Source: Siphonodentalium dalli
Lineage: Eukaryota > Mollusca > Scaphopoda > Gadilida > Siphonodentaliidae
Length of the DNA stretch: 64,000 bases
NCBI GenBank assembly: GCA_032622095.1
Contig: CP136061.1
Coordinates: 92,669,845 to 92,733,844, forward strand
Direction: 5' to 3'
Shown: positions 59,141 through 64,000 of the stretch, piece by piece
How positions within the stretch are numbered: the first letter of the stretch is position 1
Layout of the letters: every line of letters begins with the position of its first letter
Program-made: the position numbers and the translations under genes
The notes under the pieces: generated by a model
Seen by the model: the letters and a program-made list of their open reading frames with translations, nothing else
Databases searched by the model: none
Told to the model about the DNA's origin: nothing

Positions 59141-59570
59141 TTAGTATTCAATGTATATAAGGCAGAATGGCCAATTTAGTCTAGTCATCAACCACACCTT
59201 GTAGGGGATTGCACGGCACGCTGGGGCAATATCTACCATATTGCAGATCATATCATTTTTCTCTCTCCTGTAATTAGTGTTGGTACTTGGTAGACCAAGG
59301 TATTTCAATATTGCTCTTCCTTGAACTCTCCGCTGATCGTTTATATTTCTTATAGTGCGGACTCCATACTGATGACCCGTAAACAATTAGGAACATGTGT
59401 TCGTCCATGCATTGACAGGTCTTCTCCAGCAGTACTGGCTTTTGGTTTGCTTTGTTTACTACTGCTGTCACGTGTGGTGTAAATTTCATATGATTGTCAA
59501 ATATAACTCTAAGGTATTTTTCCTTCTCTGTCTCTGATAGCGAGCGGTTGGCAACTGTGCGTGTGATATC
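59141..59570 (-). pseudogene. LINE reverse-transcriptase 3' part (downstream half of split copy)
   Basis: Reading from 59570 leftwards, the frame contains EKEKYLRVIFDNHMKFTPHV then VNKANQ, CQCMDEHMFLIVYGSSVWSP, then in a second frame INDQRRVQGRAILKYLGLP and NYRREKNDMI. These match the post-palm segment of LINE reverse transcriptases (K.LGV.FD..L.F..H....NKAN; a Y.S.V.P. segment; LP....R..R.D). At least one frameshift and an internal deletion are present. The missing upstream half is found on the same strand at 61540-61840, so the copy is interrupted by ~1.9 kb of inserted sequence. Confidence 0.75.
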
Positions 59571-60524
59571 TTAACACAATCTGCAGTCGTCACATTTCAG
59601 CACGGGCTGAATGCAAGTTATCATTAATCAGGAAAAAGTACCGCGTGTCACCTCATACTTATCGTCTCGCTTCCCCATTCATAACCCAGACCCGCAAGTT
59701 AAGAGTCATGTTATTGTGGTTTGCCGCTGTATACTGTATATATATTTTTTTATTTTTTTTATTTTGGATCTATTTCAGCCTTTTTTTCGTATATGATTTA
59801 ATATTCAATCGTTATTTGTTGAACGATTACTACTTGAATTTCAATAACCCTCATTTGGTCAAAGAAGGGACGTGGTAACACGGCTTTCGTTTGGGTGGGA
59901 CGTCAAGCTTCGAAGTTTAAACTGCACCGCTCCATTCTACAAACTGTCCTGCTTCCCTTTTCGGGTTAGCAAACAGCATGCTTCAACTGGATTTCTTATT
60001 TTTCTATGTATACAAACTTTTTTTTGTTTGGCAATCAACATCTTATATTTAAATATTGACGCGAGAATGTAGTTTCTGTGGACAACTAGGATTTCCAACT
60101 GCATTTGTAACCAAATCTGGAAACTTCAATTTGGGTTGCAAGCATACACCTGGTATACTTCAAGATGTCCAATTATGTCTCGCCACCCCTCGTCTATGGT
60201 GGTGATTTTTCCAAAATTATGACAGATTTATTACAAATTTTCTCCGAAATGTAAGAACGATTCTAATTTTAACATCAGATAAATGTCAACTTATTGTTAC
60301 TTTTACAATTGATATGTCATTAACTCATTGATATATCCAACTATTGAACATGTTTATAATAGTTTCGCACGAAACCAGCTCAATCCACTCGCCACGCCCT
60401 TGACTCACACTTTTCGCAAATTTGGAATTCAGTTTGATGTAATTCTTCACTTTTGATATCGCTGGAGAATTAACATGTCGAATGTTATTCATCGACTGGA
60501 AGATACCCACACGCTGATTCCGGC
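59571..60524. other. Sequence of unknown origin inside the split LINE
   Basis: About 950 bp between the LINE's 3' half and the family C element. T-rich 59740-59800. No coding signal recognised; presumably part of the inserted DNA. Confidence 0.4.
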
Positions 60525-61386
60525 CCTGGTTAAGTTGTCCTGCTAAGTTCCTTGATGCTGGTTGGTCCTGCTGATTTGCTATGATGCTGGTAGGGGACAA
60601 CTAATGCTGTTAAATACAATATATTGCTATTTTTCTAAAGTTGTTATTTAGCTGTGTTTGGCTAATCTGATTTGAGAAAAAGCTAGTGTGCATGTGCATG
60701 AGACATTCAAAAACATGAATATTTTAAAATAGTTTAATCATGGCTGCCCGTGTGTTTGCAAAAGCGACAGGAATAACCATCTAGATTATGACCAGTTTGT
60801 AATAACCAAAAGTGTCATTATTTAATGGGGCATGGCTCATTCGAAGCATGTGTAATATAGGTTGATAAATACACGGTATATTGATATATCGGCTCCATAT
60901 GCTCTAAAAATACTTGCCAATGTCACAGCTATTTTCAAACTGTTTTCAATTTGCGCACCGAAGTGAAACAGAAGCTCGTTAGTTCTACCACTTCAGGAGT
61001 AGACTAACAAGGAACGTTCTTTATTGTTTCGTGCCGTCCAGAAAGTTCTGCACTCGATCACTTGAATTATTATTCCTGTGATTTAACAGGCCGCATGATA
61101 ATTTTAGCGTATTTATCGACTTATGTTGATCCTGGAACCGGACCGCGATGTAATAAAATTCGAGAATTATTTGGATCTTGAAACCACCAATCCCTTGAAA
61201 TATATTATGTTATAAACATAATGGCTTTTCTCTATTCGTTCAAATTAGCCACAGGTCGTGAAAATGACAACTAAAACAAATAAGAAAAAATAACGGTATA
61301 TTTTCAAAACAGCATCACTTCGCTCTACCAACATCACAATAATTCACCAGGACACACCAGCATAAAAGCAGGACCACTTAACCAGG
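60525..61386. mobile_element. TIR element family C, copy 2 (862 bp)
   Basis: Left CCTGGTTAAGTTGTCCTGCT and right AGCAGGACCACTTAACCAGG are inverse. The match continues inwards about 95 bp through TGATGCTGGT(AGGG) to (A)TGCTGTT. The left TIR itself repeats GTCCTGCT...ATGCTGG. It shares internal sequence with 51662-52086, and its TIR with 17040-17085. No coding capacity. Confidence 0.78.
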
Positions 61387-61539
61387 AGTCTGTATTCCCC
61401 TTCCCGAGGGGGTCATTATTTAGATGATACACAGTTGAGCTAATAATGACTCGCAAAAGAATTACCATCTCGTCGAGCTGACACCTCGGTGGAAATCATT
61501 CGTCGGGATAATACTCAAGCAACAACAATAGGAAGACGC

Positions 61540-61840
61540 GCGAGTGGGTTGTAATACTATACGTGCCTTGCCTTCTTCTGATATTGTGTATTCATGTTTG
61601 ATATGTTCTGCACCCAAGTGCATGCATGACTTGACATTTTCTCGCATTAAATCTGAATAGCCTGGATGGTGGTGTTTAGGTTTTATTGCATTAGTTTACT
61701 GTCATATTCGTTGTTTATTGTTCTGAATACTTTGGTGTCGTCCGCAAATATGTTTATGTTGCTGCCTATTCCTTCAGTGATGTCATTGATAAAGACTAAG
61801 AATAGGACAGGTCCCAAACATAGCATTAAGGAATATCACT
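61540..61840 (-). pseudogene. LINE reverse-transcriptase palm fragment with FADD (upstream half of split copy)
   Basis: Reading leftwards from 61840 the frame gives LGPVLFLVFINDITEGIGS then INIFADDTKVF, the PQGS-LGP..F motif region and the catalytic (Y/F)xDD box of a LINE reverse transcriptase. CMHLGAEHIKHEYTIS follows after a frameshift near 61640. Stops and a deletion lie between the two parts. The next expected segment lies at 59570, beyond the inserted DNA. Confidence 0.78.
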
Positions 61841-61875
61841 TGTGACTTTTCTCTTGTGATTGTGCATCGGCCACC

Positions 61876-62485
61876 CTTACTACATGTAGTTCAGACATAT
61901 CTGTCAGGAAGACCTGTATCTATAATTAAACGCCCGACTGAACTAAAATTATTGCATGACGCTCATGCCGTTGTGGCATTATTTGCATTACAAATTGAAT
62001 TTAAGGGAATTTTTGGAATAAACACAAATTGAGCATGAAAAGGTTCCACTGTACCACACGTTTAATCAATTAGTTGGGGTATTCAGTTGACAGATTGAAT
62101 AAAGGCGAACATATATTAGGAGAGCGTAACATGTGGTATTGTAAAACATGGTATTGATGGAGCATTTTAAAACATATTTTATTTGTAGTATAATACAAAA
62201 TGGATTGGGCACAAGTTACAAAACTTAATGAGGCCCTCTCCGGTATACATTGATACAAACAATTTGTTTAACAAAATGGCACAATAAGTAACTTATTTAC
62301 AGCTGCACGTGGTGAATGAGAAAGATTATGATGGCAGATTGTAACAAATCATTGAGGAAGGATGAGAGCGAGTCAGTGAGAGTGATTGGTGGGGGGGGGG
62401 TGCCAACGCCGAGTTTGCACTCTACGCTGAGGCGAAAGGAAAACATGTGATAATTGATAAACTAATTTCTTATCTTGAAATTTAA
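61876..62485. other. Spacer between two LINE relics
   Basis: Contains a G10 run near 62391-62400. No coding signal. It would be 3' flanking sequence of the LINE ending at 62486. Confidence 0.4.
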
Positions 62486-64000
62486 CTAGAAACGTTTAGT
62501 CTCCGCGATAAAATGCTGGACTATTTTGAACAATTTCACATTTTGTTTGTTATGAGCATTCGGGAGGCCAGCAAGTGGATTGTCCATATGCGTTAATTTA
62601 AGTCCTTCTCGGTGTAGCATATGAAACATCTCAGTTCGTTCTGACTGGTAGTGGGGACACATAAAGAAGTAGTGATAGGCATCTTCACACTGGATGCCGC
62701 ACGTACAACGTGGGCTTCCTGCAATATAATTCTGAAATTTGTCAGACTGAAGATCACTACAATAGTTTCTTAGGCTGGCGTGCAATACATCATATTTCCT
62801 ACGACCTGTATAGAAATATATTGGAGGTCTAGCGGTGGGATCAATTGTTCTAAGATAATCTTTAAAATCGAAAATCGTCGGAGCTTCTGATATTGCGGAA
62901 GGCATGTCGTCCTACGCTTTTATTGTTGAGGGTAAAAATGACTTTTTGTAGTGCTCGGTATATTGCTAAAGTATGTGTAAAAAAAATTCGGGGTTTCTGA
63001 ATTCATACTCGGATATATCGGCTATCCTGGGTGGTATTATTTTAGTGAGGTAAGTAGGGGCCCTCTGATTTACAATGTTATACATAGTTTGTAATTTATT
63101 AAGTTCGCGCCTTTTTCTTAGCGGGGGCCAGCTGACTTCTGCCATAATGTCTGTATCTGATACTGAACGCGTGAGGCCGCTGACAATTATGGCTGCATTA
63201 ATGTGTAATCGGTCAAGTTCATCCAATTGATATTTTGGCGCGCATGCCCAGACTACATCCGAGTAATCATATAGAGGCAGTATATATGTTTTATATATAT
63301 TTTCTAATGTCTTCCTGTCGAGTTGGAATTTAAATGTTCAGTTGTGATAAGCGGGATGCTACTCTCTTTATAGTTGCATTTATATGATTGTTCCACGACA
63401 TATTTGATTGGAGCTCAAGACCAAGGTGTTTGTGTGTCTCAACAAATGATATTGTGTCACTATTAAAAGTTAAGTTAGGGATATCACCAGAGGTGCCAAT
63501 CAATGAATATGTCATGCCCATTGTTTTTGAGGGATTAAAGCTGACCAGCCAATTTTTTGCCCATTTGACCATGTTGCTATGGTTTCAAGGTCCATATTCA
63601 TAATCCGTGCTAACCCATTCAGATCGTGGTGGCTATTTGTAAGACAGGTATCGTCGGCGTACATTCTGGTCACGGAACTGATGTTGTCTGGTAGGTCATA
63701 TATGTAAACTAAAAATAGAAAAGGTCCTAAAATATAGCCTTGATGGACGCCCGCTGGGATGATCTCATAATTAGAAAAGCTGTCGTTTACTAACACGCGC
63801 TGCTGGCGGTTACGTAGATAATTTTCTATCCATTTCAATGGTTTCCCTCGCATTCCACAGTTTATGTACCAATCCACTGTGCCAAACTCTCTCGAATGCC
63901 TTCGATATATCACATAAAGTAGAGCACGTATATAAGCCATTGTCGAGAGATTGGCACAGGTGATTATATAGTTCTATGAGTTGATGAGGTGTACTTTGCC
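62486..64000 (-). pseudogene. LINE ORF2 reverse transcriptase to C-terminus, runs off right edge, frameshifted
   Basis: A second LINE, distinct from the split copy. From the right edge leftwards: CDISKAFERVWH (motif A with its catalytic Asp, 63898-63915 region), then WIENYLRNRQQRV, GVHQGYILGPFLFLVYIYDL, MYADD (catalytic box, 63650-63664), LVSFNPSKT, HKHLGLELQSNMSWNNHI, then SVSDTDIM and WPPLRKRRELNKL, and a C-terminal CTCGIQCEDAYHYFFMCPHY zinc-knuckle-like cluster (about 62700) before a TAG at 62486. I count three frameshifts (near 63870, 63540 and 63320) and two in-frame stops (near 62965 and 62912). The endonuclease and N-terminus lie beyond the window. It is probably a 5'-extended but inactive copy. 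Confidence 0.88.

Noticed and set aside
1-64000. tRNA, rRNA or snRNA genes
   Set aside because: No box A/box B pairs with cloverleaf potential, no rRNA core strings and no snRNA-like signals were recognised by eye; a covariance-model search would decide.

Overview
The window looks like intergenic DNA from an AT-rich animal genome, most likely a marine lophotrochozoan and probably a mollusc. The reasons are one intronless rhodopsin-type GPCR, several decayed non-LTR retrotransposon 3' ends of a kind familiar from mollusc genomes, very many short inverted-repeat elements, and no prokaryote-style gene packing. The species assignment is inference. Only one host gene is convincing: a class A peptide-type GPCR at 50360-51520. 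One further open coding region is convincing: the first 258 codons of an LTR-retrotransposon Gag on the minus strand, running off the left edge (774-1). Almost everything else is repeat DNA.

Layout. 0-3 kb: Gag, a 29-bp minisatellite and a CT-rich tract. 3-11 kb: several MITE-like elements (3045-3505, 4371-4815, 6107-6564, 10489-10843) and a decayed tandem array (6.9-8.55 kb). 13-24 kb: LINE relics (15438-16190, 21340-22100, weak at 13041-13240), a long palindrome (14285-14402) and three old tandem arrays. 27-29.6 kb: a second copy of the 6.1-kb element and a hairpin-bearing composite element. 29707-34925: a 5.2-kb foldback element with TIRs of about 960 bp, a 3.3-kb satellite core and a perfect 8-bp target duplication. 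35-43.3 kb: dispersed repeats, a THAP/DDE-transposase relic (36.96-37.99 kb, minus), a second hairpin composite (39220-39679), a 46/48-bp satellite (40441-41028) and a foldback element with 187-bp arms (42706-43296). 45-47 kb: (CT)n, a long palindrome and a 48-bp minisatellite. 50-55.4 kb: the GPCR, a MITE (51662-52086) and two piggyBac-like MITEs (53004-53246, 54949-55340). 59-64 kb: two LINEs on the minus strand, one of them split by inserted DNA that includes an 862-bp TIR element.

Two structures deserve most attention. The first is a roughly 69-bp near-perfect hairpin module (nine copies) with constant outer CCCTGTG flanks. It sits inside at least three different outer transposon backbones, two of which are piggyBac-like with TTAA target sites. 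The second is the 5.2-kb foldback element carrying a hierarchically organised satellite array. No tRNA, rRNA or CRISPR was found. Stretches described as empty show no convincing coding or repeat signal by eye; exons of host genes interrupted by introns could still hide there.
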